Origin: an uncultured Pseudomonadales bacterium
Lineage (GTDB): Bacteria; Pseudomonadota; Gammaproteobacteria; Pseudomonadales; CANNCY01
DNA length: 64,000 nt
Assembly (NCBI GenBank): GCA_947503335.1
Contig: CANNCY010000005.1
Location: forward strand, 174,441 to 238,440
Direction of reading: 5' to 3'
This document shows positions 56,130 through 64,000 of this stretch, piece after piece (within the stretch, counting starts at the first letter, position 1; each line of letters begins with the position of its first letter). Made by a program: the position numbers and the translations under genes. A model generated the notes under the pieces. That model did no database searches. It saw only the letters and a program-made list of their open reading frames with translations, and was not told where the DNA came from.

Positions 56130-58200
56130 TAAGTACCTCCTTGTACACACTATTAACGATCGCTGCTGAATGACTCCAGTCGCGATGAGACTTAACCCAT
56201 GAGCGTCCATTTTCCGCAAGGTATTTTCGTAATGTATCGTCTTCGACTAGCAACTTGAGACTATCCATCAAAGACTCGACCGATCCCTTATCAAAAACTA
56301 ATCCGGTAACTTTATGCTCTACTATCTCTGTTAACGCAGCACAACCAGAAACGATCACAGCTTTCTGAGATGCCATTGCTTCAAAGGGTTTAAGTGGTGA
56401 TACCGCTTCACAAACTAAAAAAGGCTTTCTCGGAAATGGTGCAATATCAACAAGAGAATAGTATTCAGAAACTTGATCGTGTGGCACTCTGCCGACGAAG
56501 AGAACGATCTCTTCTACATCGAGTTCATGGGCCAATGATTTTAATTCAGACAAATAAGCTCCATCGCCAACGATCATTAGCACAAACTCTACTTCTGTCG
56601 ACTTTTTTAACAACTGTACTGCGCGAATTAAGTCATCTAAGCCTTCATAGTTCACCACGCTACCGATATATCCGATGACCACTTTGTTAAGCAATCCAAG
56701 GTTATCTTCTAGCTCTTTTGATCTAATTAAGTTGGGGGGGAAGTCAGATATGTTGACGCAATTTGGCACCACTGTGATTTTCTCTGGCTGAACACCACGA
56801 TCGACCATAATTTCCTTTAGGGCCTTCGTTATTGTGAGCACCTTTGTCGCCTGCTTGCAAGCTTCAGCCTCCATCATTGCAGAGAATCTAAAGACGTCAG
56901 TTTTATCCCAATCGTGTTCACGAGACATTCTTGTTATTTCCCACAGCCCACGAACCTCATAAACCGTAGGAATGTTTAGAGCAGCGCCAGCTTTAATTGC
57001 ACTGAACGCATTTGGGTGATTCGAAGCGGCATGGATTAGACCGACGCTTCTGCCGATGGCAAACTCGATTATTTCATTAGCAAAGATATCAGTGTAATTA
57101 GAGAATGTTAGGCTACTGCGCTTCACATTTTGACTACAACGCAAATAGGTTATACCGTCGATTTGGTCGTCGCAGGGGATATGATCTGGCAGCGCGAAAC
57201 TTATGTACTTTTGATGATCTGTCGGAAAGCCAGGTCTTGTCAACGCCGCCACATTTACTCCCAGATCATTTAACTTTTTCAGAAGCCCATGAGTTCTAGT
57301 CGCATAACCTCCAGAATTGTATGGCAGCGAGTTATGAAGGATGTATAGCGCTTTACTCGAAGATGGCGCTTCAAACTCTATTTGCTTTATTGAATTAATA
57401 TTCCCACGCCCCTCCATCCACTCTATATCATCGGTTACACGTGTATAAGCCACCTCGAATCCTGATATCCCTAATTCATTGACGAATTTTAGAAATGACG
57501 AGAGGAAATACATATCACCAGCATGGTTGATTTTGGCTTTTAATTCTGACGCAAGCCGCCTAGAAGGCTTAACTTTTAATAGGCATTTACCGATGTGAAC
57601 GTTTTCAGGATAATTATCTTCTTTAGACCAATATAGTTGGCTAACCGCCTCTCTATATTCTTTTTTCGATAAACCTGTACAACACTGCTGAATCTGATCC
57701 TCAATAGAATCCATATCAGTAAAATCAAGTTTCTCAAATATTGCGAGATGGTCATCTGTCACATTCTTGTATAAAGATGAGACCTCAAAACCTGCAGCAA
57801 GCAAAACTTCTGACTGCGCACGCGCTCGCAACTGCATCGCGACCGAAAATGTTTTCGCAGGAATTTTCGCGCGTATTTCGAACAACCCAGGCCCCATATA
57901 AGAAAAGCATTTATTATCTTTTGTAAAATCTAGTGTGAAATCTGTAGAGGCCACGCGCAGCCGACGCGCGAACTCATCAAAGAATTCTAATGATAAGTGT
58001 GCTTGATCTCCTGGTGCGGCAATTAACTCTCCACGAAGCCGTAAACAGCAGACTCCCTTGTGCCTACGGAAGCGGTATATTACCGGCTTTTCTTTTAGAT
58101 CACGGCCGTTTGATAAGACTAAGATCTGTTTGCTTGGTAACAAGGATTTAATAACTGACTTGATAACGCCAACAATCTTTTTGTGTATTCTATTATCCAT
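56119..58200 (-). CDS. Family 4 glycosyltransferase with long N-terminal extension
   Basis: The 693-residue protein has a roughly 280-residue N-terminal part that was not recognised (contains GELIAAPGDQAHLSLEFFDE and a helical middle), followed by a GT4 domain: ALYILHNSLPYNSGGYATRT (about 285), TVVPNCVNISDFPP, YIGSVVNYEGLDDLIRAVQL and CEAVSPLKPFEAMASQKAVI (about 601, E-x7-E). The extension may bind acceptor polymer or membrane. It is 19 bp behind kpsE and overlaps the lyase fusion by 11 bp. Confidence 0.82.
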   Translation of the reverse strand: MDNRIHKKIVGVIKSVIKSLLPSKQILVLSNGRDLKEKPVIYRFRRHKGVCCLRLRGELIAAPGDQAHLSLEFFDEFARRLRVASTDFTLDFTKDNKCFSYMGPGLFEIRAKIPAKTFSVAMQLRARAQSEVLLAAGFEVSSLYKNVTDDHLAIFEKLDFTDMDSIEDQIQQCCTGLSKKEYREAVSQLYWSKEDNYPENVHIGKCLLKVKPSRRLASELKAKINHAGDMYFLSSFLKFVNELGISGFEVAYTRVTDDIEWMEGRGNINSIKQIEFEAPSSSKALYILHNSLPYNSGGYATRTHGLLKKLNDLGVNVAALTRPGFPTDHQKYISFALPDHIPCDDQIDGITYLRCSQNVKRSSLTFSNYTDIFANEIIEFAIGRSVGLIHAASNHPNAFSAIKAGAALNIPTVYEVRGLWEITRMSREHDWDKTDVFRFSAMMEAEACKQATKVLTITKALKEIMVDRGVQPEKITVVPNCVNISDFPPNLIRSKELEDNLGLLNKVVIGYIGSVVNYEGLDDLIRAVQLLKKSTEVEFVLMIVGDGAYLSELKSLAHELDVEEIVLFVGRVPHDQVSEYYSLVDIAPFPRKPFLVCEAVSPLKPFEAMASQKAVIVSGCAALTEIVEHKVTGLVFDKGSVESLMDSLKLLVEDDTLRKYLAENGRSWVKSHRDWSHSAAIVNSVYKEVLNDN

Positions 58201-58219
58201 AATCGTATGTCGAGGCTTT

Positions 58220-59521
58220 TTATACCCTTAGCTCTTTTATAGTAATGAAAACTATTCTTACCACGCCAAATAGACCACTCATCACAATGAACATCAAAAT
58301 GCTGTTGTAATAGTATCGGGGATATGCAATTTCTTGAGGTGTCGTCGGAGATTCAACCACAACCAAATATTTCATCTGTCTATATGCATCAACACGCGAC
58401 TGCTCAAGTAAGAGTTGCGTACTAATATATGCATTAGATGCCAATTCATGACGAATCTTTAAATCTGCGAAGTCAGACATCACCTGACTAACCGACACCC
58501 GGTCATTCGATGACGACATTTGTTCACGTTCAGACAAGAGCTGTGCCTGCAGTGCTGAAATTTCACTCTGTAATGACTTAACTTGCGGCGACTCAGTATT
58601 CATATAATCGCTCAAATTCCTTAACTTGGCCTGCTTAGCCGCAATTTCATTTTGTAAAGAATACGTAATTTGCTGCTTCGCCAACCCTTCTGCTTCGGGG
58701 TCAAGAATGTTGTGCTGTCGCTGAAAAGCAAGTAGACGTGACTGGGCCAAACCAAATTCTTGAGTCGCCTTGTCATGCTCGAGCTTCATAAAATCTACTT
58801 GTTGAGTGGCTACACCACGCCCTATAGAGTTAATAAACCATTCAGCTCTACTGGCAATCGCCTGGGCCACTGACACAGAGTATTCAGGATCGAAACTATC
58901 AACCTTTACTGTCATGATTGACGAACTTAGATCGATTTGAACCTCGACCCTATCTTGGTAATAATCGAGAAAAGATTCGATGGTTGCATCAGCTGGGAGC
59001 CGACTTACTCCATCACGATCCCGCTTGCTATAGTGATCCTTTAAAAATAGTTTCTCATCTAAGTGAGCCAGCATGTCAACTGAGTAAATGTGCGCTTCCA
59101 GCAGCTCTACATCAGGAGATGCATTGGACTGCAGCGGAATATTAGAAAAGATCGCAGAAGGATCGGTCGCAGGCGCTGCAGGCGGCGACTTAACAATCAA
59201 CTGCATTCTGGATTCATAGCGTGGTGTAGAAATTAGGAGCTGATAACAAAACACAATTGTTACAGGAAGGCAGACAAACACGACAAAAAGATGTTGGACT
59301 GCATAGTTAACAATTCTTCCAGCTATACTTTCTCGAAAAGCAGATCGTCTTTCTTCTTTTTGCACCAGATAATCAATATAGCGAGATATTTCAGAGGCGA
59401 ACTGCGGATCATCAGCTTTAACTTGCTCCATTTTTCGAGTTAAAAAACGTATATTTTCTCTACGCTCTTGTGTTATAGAACGCAAAAAATGATTAAAGCT
59501 CTTCGAAAAATTATTCTTCAT
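58220..59521 (-). CDS. kpsE: Capsule export inner-membrane protein KpsE (set 2)
   Basis: The 433-residue protein has an about 75-residue basic cytoplasmic N-terminus that the set-1 protein lacks, a span at about 75-97, the periplasmic region with coiled coils (DYMNTESPQVKSLQSEISAL) and a C-terminal span at about 402-424 preceded by VESPTTPQEIAYPRYY. This is KpsE/CtrB architecture. Conserved phrases with set 1 (e.g. LPENNQYP against TPQEIAYP and DAYRQMKYL against DAYKQLKFL) show common descent. The extended N-terminus may contact KpsM/KpsT or the glycosyltransferases. Confidence 0.88.
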   Translation of the reverse strand: MKNNFSKSFNHFLRSITQERRENIRFLTRKMEQVKADDPQFASEISRYIDYLVQKEERRSAFRESIAGRIVNYAVQHLFVVFVCLPVTIVFCYQLLISTPRYESRMQLIVKSPPAAPATDPSAIFSNIPLQSNASPDVELLEAHIYSVDMLAHLDEKLFLKDHYSKRDRDGVSRLPADATIESFLDYYQDRVEVQIDLSSSIMTVKVDSFDPEYSVSVAQAIASRAEWFINSIGRGVATQQVDFMKLEHDKATQEFGLAQSRLLAFQRQHNILDPEAEGLAKQQITYSLQNEIAAKQAKLRNLSDYMNTESPQVKSLQSEISALQAQLLSEREQMSSSNDRVSVSQVMSDFADLKIRHELASNAYISTQLLLEQSRVDAYRQMKYLVVVESPTTPQEIAYPRYYYNSILMFIVMSGLFGVVRIVFITIKELRV

Positions 59522-59588
59522 ACTATATTCTGCTCAATAATGCCCGAGTCGGCGCATCAATAGCTTTATACAACAATACCCTACCTAA

Positions 59589-60374
59589 TTAACGAGCGAC
59601 TAGTTCCTTCCAGGAATATCTATATACAACCACTGCTGCACACATGAGGCCAAAACATGTATAAGTCATAAAATAAAAATCTACCCCTTCTCGCCCATAA
59701 GCGTCAGAAGCAGCTGACCTTGCAACTTCAACAGCATGCAAAAGTGGATTCCACGTAAAATAAGGCCAGTAGTGATAGGGAATGTCCTTAATACTAAAGA
59801 ATATTCCAGAAATAAAGAAAACCGGCCTCATTAGCAGCGATCGTATTTTTTTAACTTCAGGAACAACTGCCTCAAGTAAACCGAACAGCAAACCCACGGA
59901 AAGTCCTAATAATAGAACTATTAAACATGAATACATCAACAGTAGTGGTGAATCGATGGCTATATCGAACCCCAACAAATAACCGATATAAATGAGAATC
60001 AAGAATACTGCCGAACGCACTAACAATTCATAGAGAGCCACCGCCACTACAGGACTAATAGGTTGCACTTGGCGAAATACGAACAATGGCTTTGACGCAG
60101 TAACGGCCGTAGCACTCTGGCTAACTAGCGAAAGAAAACCTTGAACCAATACCAAACCGTAAACTAAAAAAATGAAAGTAGGTAAACCATAGACCAATTC
60201 GCCACCAATTCGGCCTCTAATAACCGCTAGCCCAAAGATGAATATAACCGGCGACAAAACAACCCAAGCAAAGCCTAGCCTATCTGACGATTGAGTTTTA
60301 ACATGCCGCACAAAAACCGCAAGAATAACGTCCACCCAAACCCGATGAACTGAACGCTCAGAAACTTTGGCCAT
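59589..60374 (-). CDS. kpsM: Capsule ABC exporter permease KpsM (set 2)
   Basis: The 261-residue permease has six spans and the KpsM pattern FVRHVKTQSSDRLGFAWVV at the N-terminus and MRPVFFISGIFFSIKDIPYH with NPLLHAVEVARS at the C-terminus. Compared with the set-1 KpsM the layout is equal but sequence differs widely. It is the first gene of the long minus-strand operon; its promoter should lie in the 616-bp gap to the right. kpsE follows after 67 bp. Confidence 0.92.
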   Translation of the reverse strand: MAKVSERSVHRVWVDVILAVFVRHVKTQSSDRLGFAWVVLSPVIFIFGLAVIRGRIGGELVYGLPTFIFLVYGLVLVQGFLSLVSQSATAVTASKPLFVFRQVQPISPVVAVALYELLVRSAVFLILIYIGYLLGFDIAIDSPLLLMYSCLIVLLLGLSVGLLFGLLEAVVPEVKKIRSLLMRPVFFISGIFFSIKDIPYHYWPYFTWNPLLHAVEVARSAASDAYGREGVDFYFMTYTCFGLMCAAVVVYRYSWKELVAR

Positions 60375-60990
60375 AGAAATATCGCTGTCTTATATTTAGT
60401 CGTTAGCAACTATCGGCATTGAGTCTAGCATAGATATTCAAAGTCGCACTGAATCAACGATATATTTAAACTCTACGTTTCATTGCGAAATGAATTTTCA
60501 TCCAAATATGTAGCCGACAATTGAGTTCAGGTGCTTTGGTAAGAATTTATAGTTCATAAACTATTAAGTAATTACAAAAGAAACACCTGTAGGAGTGTAT
60601 GGTGACCTCCTTTAATATGTCTCTTTCTTACGCCACCCTTTTAACTCAGCCTTTAGTTGCCTAATCTCTTTAGCCCGTGAATCACTTTGAGCAATCTCAT
60701 AGTGTCCGTGAAACTAGGCCCGACCTAAGGATTATATTAATTTTCGGTATTAGGGCCGATGAACAATCGTACAAGCTTGTGCTGATGATAGTTTGTGACT
60801 TTTCAGTCTCGCCGAAGAAGTTTGCTTAATAAGCGAAAATTAAGGCATAATCGATTACTGCAATGCAGAGACTTATACTTCAAAAGACATGCTCGTTAGC
60901 AAATCAACTGGATCCAGTCTGAAATAGTACATTTCCTTTTAGCGAGATAAAGATCAAACTACTTAGTGTGAAGAGGTAACATTTAATTCA
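60375..60990. other. 616-bp intergenic region with degraded IS material
   Basis: This stretch between divergent kpsM and sulfotransferase genes is the only gap above 300 bp. No intact gene is present. It holds an IS3-family orfA scrap (60601-60701) next to AGTGTCCGTGAAACTAGGCC (from 60701), which looks like an IS end, and must carry the promoters for both flanking operons. No JUMPstart/ops element was confirmed. The sequence is more AT-rich than the chromosome-like parts. Confidence 0.6.
60601..60701 (-). pseudogene. IS3-family transposase orfA remnant
   Basis: Read on the minus strand, the segment gives YEIAQSDSRAKEIRQLKAEL, then, after a one-base shift, RVA-stop-ERDILKE. This corresponds to the leucine-zipper part of IS3-family OrfA (consensus ...EIRQLKAELKRVTEERDILKEA). 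The frameshift and stop show it is dead, and no orfB or second end is left. It marks past insertion activity at the edge of the second polysaccharide operon. Confidence 0.55.
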
Positions 60991-61740
60991 ATGATCGTAT
61001 CTCATAAACACAAGTTCATTTTTATAAAAACTCGAAAAACAGGAAGCACTAGCATAGAGATAGCTTTGTCTACCTTTTGTGGCGACCAAGATGTCATCAC
61101 CCCCATTACTCCGCGAGACGAATTATTGCGAATAACGCAAGGGAGGCCTTGCCAGAATTTTGGGGCAGCTGATAACGAAGTACAAATGTACCTAAGGGGT
61201 CTAGCAGAGCATCAATCTCAACTAGACATCACAAGAAATATTGGATCTAAAGCCAAATTTTTTAATCATATGCCTCTAAAGGATATCAGAGTATTACTTC
61301 CTGAGACTGCCGACAATTACACTATCATTACCATTGAGCGACACCCTTACGAGAAAGCGGTTTCTTATGCTAATTTCATCATTGGATTTGAAGCGTATAA
61401 GCGAGGCGGAGCGCTTATTGGCGGCAATGAGCAAATCAAAAACTGTATAGATCAACTTATTTCACATGACTTACTTTCTAAAAAGATCAGGAATTGGGAT
61501 CTTTACTCTATCAATGATCAAGTTTCTGTAGATTACATCCTGATGCATTACAAGCTTGGCGCAGATTACATTGCAGTATGCGAAGAGCTCGGCCTTGGAT
61601 CACCTAGAGAACTAGCACTCACCAAAGAGGGGATACGCGATCGCAACATACCAGCAAGCGAACTTCTTTCAAAAACTCAGAAAGATTATATTTGCAAAAT
61701 CTGCGCGCCCGAATTCCAGTATTTTGGCTTTGAAGAGTGA
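60991..61740 (+). CDS. Sulfotransferase family protein
   Basis: The 249-residue protein begins with KFIFIKTRKTGSTSIEIALS (residues 8-27), a sulfotransferase PAPS loop, and shows YTIITIERHPYEKAVSYANF about 100 residues later. This resembles the Sulfotransfer_2 group, which includes carbohydrate sulfotransferases. A GAAGAGG site lies about 14 bases upstream of ATG, which is rather far. The stop overlaps the next sulfotransferase start (TGATG), so the two are translated as a pair, divergent from the kpsM operon. Confidence 0.75.
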   Translation: MIVSHKHKFIFIKTRKTGSTSIEIALSTFCGDQDVITPITPRDELLRITQGRPCQNFGAADNEVQMYLRGLAEHQSQLDITRNIGSKAKFFNHMPLKDIRVLLPETADNYTIITIERHPYEKAVSYANFIIGFEAYKRGGALIGGNEQIKNCIDQLISHDLLSKKIRNWDLYSINDQVSVDYILMHYKLGADYIAVCEELGLGSPRELALTKEGIRDRNIPASELLSKTQKDYICKICAPEFQYFGFEE

Positions 61741-62663
61741 TGCCCAAGTTTATTATTCATAGTGGTTTACCAAAAACGGGGACAACTGCATTCCAACATT
61801 ATTGCTATGCCAATAGAGATAATTTGCTAAAAAGTGGCCTATTCTATGATAACCACGTTCATTCAAGTTTAGACCCAAAACATCAATGGATAATTCAATC
61901 ACTACGAACCCCTGAGCTTTTTGATACTATGGATTTAAGCAGGTTCAAGAGGCCAGATAAAGCACATACAGTCTTACTCAGTACTGAGAGCATAACTAAC
62001 GAATTGCCGCTTCTCAAACAAGAAGCTACGAAAAGGTTTACAAACACCCTTTCTAGGTTTGGCGAGCTTAAGTTTCTTATTGTTACTCGTGACCCAGCAT
62101 CATGGACTTTATCTTATTATCGCCAGGCAGTTATCAACCAACCCGTAAGGCGTTTAAATTTTTATTCCACAAGTCTTCTATATTCAGATTTCTGTGCTTT
62201 AGACCATATTAAAGCCCTAACAAACAAATCAGCTCTTAATGAGCATTTTACCGCACTCTTCAGTAAGTCAGTTCAATTTGTAGAATATGGCCCACAAGTT
62301 CTTTCGGATATCCTTAGCCATTGCAACTATATCCCACAACAAGGTAAGAAAGATCAACCACAAGCTAATTCTAGCGTTAATGACGCAGCTGTCGAGTTTA
62401 TGCGCCAATTGAACAGTGTAATAACAGACCTGAATCAAAAATGTGCTTGGGCGAAAGTTTTTATTACAGCTCAACCAACTAGCAGTAGTGCACTAAACAT
62501 TTTGGCCCGAAGAGCTAAAAAAGTAGATATATACAATCTCTCTGTTTCTACTCTAAACAATCTAGCTTTCGTAGACAACCCACCATTACATTACACGTTC
62601 GATGATTTCGAAAACCTTAGAATGTTATTGACTAAAACCCTCATAAAGCTTCAATCCGACTGA
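61740..62663 (+). CDS. Sulfotransferase-like protein
   Basis: A 307-residue protein with FIIHSGLPKTGTTAFQHYCY (residues 4-23) as PAPS loop and FLIVTRDPASWTLSYYRQAV near residue 115. It resembles the locus-1 protein at 35.8 kb in layout (HIGAGKTGTSTIQSYLS). ATG 61740 overlaps the previous stop by one base; a GTG one codon earlier (61737) is possible. Its 3' end overlaps the converging GT4 gene by 13 bp. Probably cytoplasmic; acceptor unknown. Confidence 0.7.
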   Translation: MPKFIIHSGLPKTGTTAFQHYCYANRDNLLKSGLFYDNHVHSSLDPKHQWIIQSLRTPELFDTMDLSRFKRPDKAHTVLLSTESITNELPLLKQEATKRFTNTLSRFGELKFLIVTRDPASWTLSYYRQAVINQPVRRLNFYSTSLLYSDFCALDHIKALTNKSALNEHFTALFSKSVQFVEYGPQVLSDILSHCNYIPQQGKKDQPQANSSVNDAAVEFMRQLNSVITDLNQKCAWAKVFITAQPTSSSALNILARRAKKVDIYNLSVSTLNNLAFVDNPPLHYTFDDFENLRMLLTKTLIKLQSD

Positions 62664-63712
62664 GCTCGCCGCATTACACGCACCATTCTTTTAACACTCA
62701 TAGCCGGCGAAAATACTTTTCGAGTACCTTCCGACAACCTCTCATGATTCCAAACTCTATCAAGTGCTTCACGAAGTGCAATTGCAAGATCTTCAATGCC
62801 ACCGCCTGTAAACGAAATCCCACAAGATGTTCCGATAGCCGTTGATAATTCCTTAATGCTAGGAGCATACCCGACAACGGGTGTTCCAAATGAAAGCGCT
62901 TCGACGTATGTAAGCCCCAGTGATTCACTCCTACTCGGCATGCAAAAGACCTCATGATTACTATAAGCTACAGCAAGCTCCTCATGTGATAGGGAACCCA
63001 AAAATGTCACTCGATGTGTTAGAGATAGGGATTGTACCAGCTCTTCCAGAGTATCTCTCAACGGCCCGTCACCAGCAATTGTCAATTTCAACTTGCCAGA
63101 CATTGTTGCGATTGCTCGAACGAGGAGTTCACATTGTTTCAAATCAATCAAGGAGGCAGCAAACAAGACGCCCTGGCGCCGACCGTTATGCCCGCCAGTA
63201 AGGAATGGCTCGACGAGAGGAGCATAAATAACTTCGGCGCTCTCTGGAACATCAATGCCAAGAAACTTGCCTTGACCCATTGAATGATAAGAAGGGAAAA
63301 CCACCTCACTGCAGGAGTCGATTATACGCTGCAATGTCACGCCCAAACTTGGGTCGTGCAAAAGCGCAGTCCAAGAATGACAAATTCCGACTATTTTATC
63401 TCCAAGCCCTGCGTCCACAAAAGCCCTGCACCAATTGTTAGTCAAATGATGTACTATTATTACGTCATAGGTATCCACGAGTTGCATTAAGCGGTTTGGC
63501 ACTCGATCGCTCGACGTCAGTCTTTCGATCGTGCATTTATAGGGAAGTTTTTTAGGGTGCTCAATAAGCCGATTGGGTACAATGGTAATAGTCTCGATAG
63601 ACGGACAATAATCACTCAATGCCTTGACCATTGCTGCGTGATAAGTGGCTACACCACCGGCAACCGTTCCACCGTATTCCGGAGGGAGAGGCCCAAAAGA
63701 AAGAACTTTCAT
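62651..63712 (-). CDS. Family 4 glycosyltransferase
   Basis: The 353-residue GT-B enzyme starts VLSFGPLPPEYGGTVAGGVA and has LTIAGDGPLRDTLEELVQ, VTFLGSLSHEELAVAYSNHE and CMPSRSESLGLTYVEALSFG, followed by TPVVGYAP, the GT4 donor site. No membrane span. It converges with the sulfotransferase pair and is the last glycan gene before the rRNA operon. It may serve the same polymer as the second locus, but lies outside its operon. Confidence 0.85.
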   Translation of the reverse strand: MKVLSFGPLPPEYGGTVAGGVATYHAAMVKALSDYCPSIETITIVPNRLIEHPKKLPYKCTIERLTSSDRVPNRLMQLVDTYDVIIVHHLTNNWCRAFVDAGLGDKIVGICHSWTALLHDPSLGVTLQRIIDSCSEVVFPSYHSMGQGKFLGIDVPESAEVIYAPLVEPFLTGGHNGRRQGVLFAASLIDLKQCELLVRAIATMSGKLKLTIAGDGPLRDTLEELVQSLSLTHRVTFLGSLSHEELAVAYSNHEVFCMPSRSESLGLTYVEALSFGTPVVGYAPSIKELSTAIGTSCGISFTGGGIEDLAIALREALDRVWNHERLSEGTRKVFSPAMSVKRMVRVMRRAQSD

Positions 63713-63714
63713 TT

Positions 63715-63816
63715 TTACATTAAGATTCCATCAGTAATAGCATCAACAATTTTTCTACTGGCCTGCACCTGAAGACTTAGTTCGCTTGTACTGTCTAGGT
63801 AAATCGGCGTTTTCAT
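63715..63816 (-). pseudogene. Possible 5' remnant of a GntR/MocR-type regulator gene
   Basis: A 33-codon frame just before the GT4 start encodes MKTPIYLDSTSELSLQVQAS followed by RKIVDAITDGILM. The form 'PIYLD...SLQVQ..RKIVDAI.DGIL' resembles the opening helix of GntR-type regulators (e.g. MocR family), which normally continues into a winged helix with PSSR. Here a stop follows at once. It may be a truncated gene or simply a short chance or leader frame. Confidence 0.3.
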
Positions 63817-63923
63817 ACACACCCTATCAAAGCGGCCATTTTTCTTATACATGAACGGTATCAAGATTAGGATCTTTGTACAAATTTGAAGTAGTAATCG
63901 CGGGCTATAAAACGCTAGACAAG

Positions 63924-63957
63924 AAAAAACCCCAACCGCGTAAGCGATTGGGGTTTT
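63924..63957 (-). terminator. rRNA operon terminator
   Basis: On the minus strand, AAAAACCCCAATCGC, loop TTAC, and GCGGTTGGGGTTTTTT form a GC-rich stem with a T-run, just after the 5S gene. It is a textbook intrinsic terminator and, because the left arm begins with A's, it can also work for plus-strand transcription. Confidence 0.9.
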
Positions 63958-63964
63958 TATTTGG

Positions 63965-64000
63965 AGCCTGGCGATGTCCTACTCTCACATGGGGAAGCCC
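63965..64000 (-). rRNA. rrf: 5S ribosomal RNA, 3' end (partial)
   Basis: The complement of the last 36 bases contains CCCCATGTGAGAGTAGGACA and then TCGCCAGGC, which is the conserved 3' end of bacterial 5S rRNA. The gene continues past the right edge, and the terminator lies directly downstream. It places the second polysaccharide locus against an rRNA operon. Confidence 0.93.

Noticed and set aside
60524..60550. GGTGCTTTGGTAAG, slightly like a JUMPstart element upstream of capsule genes
   Set aside because: The match covers only part of the conserved element, the ops core GGCGGTAG is missing, and it points towards the sulfotransferase pair rather than kpsM.
1..64000. CRISPR arrays, tRNA genes, prophage or integrase genes
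   Set aside because: No regularly spaced repeats, no cloverleaf sequence and no phage structural or integrase motif was found on reading both strands.

Overview
The window looks like chromosome of a Gram-negative gammaproteobacterium, most likely marine. It has Gammaproteobacteria-type rsuA, rsmC, gpmA, galU and cysD/cysNC, an HAE1-type RND efflux system, Kps-type (ABC-transporter-dependent) capsule export genes and, at the right edge, the 3' end of a 5S rRNA gene on the minus strand. No tRNA, CRISPR array, prophage or intact insertion sequence was seen. All identifications come from reading motifs and protein sequence by eye; no database search was run.

Layout. (1) 1-17.7 kb is ordinary chromosome: MATE exporter, two rRNA modification enzymes, hydroxyacid dehydrogenase, Nramp-related transporter, phosphoglycerate mutase, a two-component system with a TonB-like exported protein, an HD-GYP protein beside a GAF-like signalling protein, AI-2E-type permease and an acyltransferase. 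(2) 17.9-36.8 kb is a first polysaccharide locus: SLC13-type transporter, galU, sulfotransferase, the PAPS-forming pair cysD/cysNC, an outer-membrane KpsD-like exporter, glycosyltransferases, three CDP-glycerol-type polymerases (one fused to a GT2 domain), tagD, kpsT/kpsE/kpsM and two more sulfotransferases. (3) 36.9-47.0 kb returns to chromosome-like genes: exported phosphoesterase, lipase-like hydrolase, ArsC-like protein, free-Met-R-sulfoxide reductase, and a permease-adaptor-permease RND cluster. (4) 47.1-63.7 kb is a second polysaccharide locus, mostly one long minus-strand operon (kpsM-kpsE-GT4-lyase/hydrolase fusion-sulfotransferase-GT4-GT4-kpsT-wecB-wecC), preceded by a degraded IS3-family scrap, two sulfotransferases and a further GT4. 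(5) The window ends in an rRNA operon terminator and 5S rRNA.

How the genes fit together. Locus 2 can take up an anion (probably sulfate), make PAPS, make CDP-glycerol (TagD), polymerise glycerol-phosphate-containing chains (TagF-like enzymes), add sulfate and export the chain through KpsM/T/E/D. Locus 4 makes UDP-ManNAc and UDP-ManNAcA (WecB/WecC), carries its own KpsM/E/T, at least one in-operon sulfotransferase and a heparinase II/III-like lyase fused to an alpha/beta hydrolase, which suggests a sulfated, uronic-acid-containing, glycosaminoglycan-like polymer. The most interesting proposal is therefore a cell that builds two different sulfated capsules: one teichoic-acid-like and one GAG-like, sharing a PAPS supply and possibly one KpsD. 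The chemistry is inference from gene families.

A compositional observation supports this division. The heptamer GGGCGAG/CTCGCCC is common in the chromosome-like parts (about 25 sites in the first 14 kb by eye) and nearly absent from the two polysaccharide loci.
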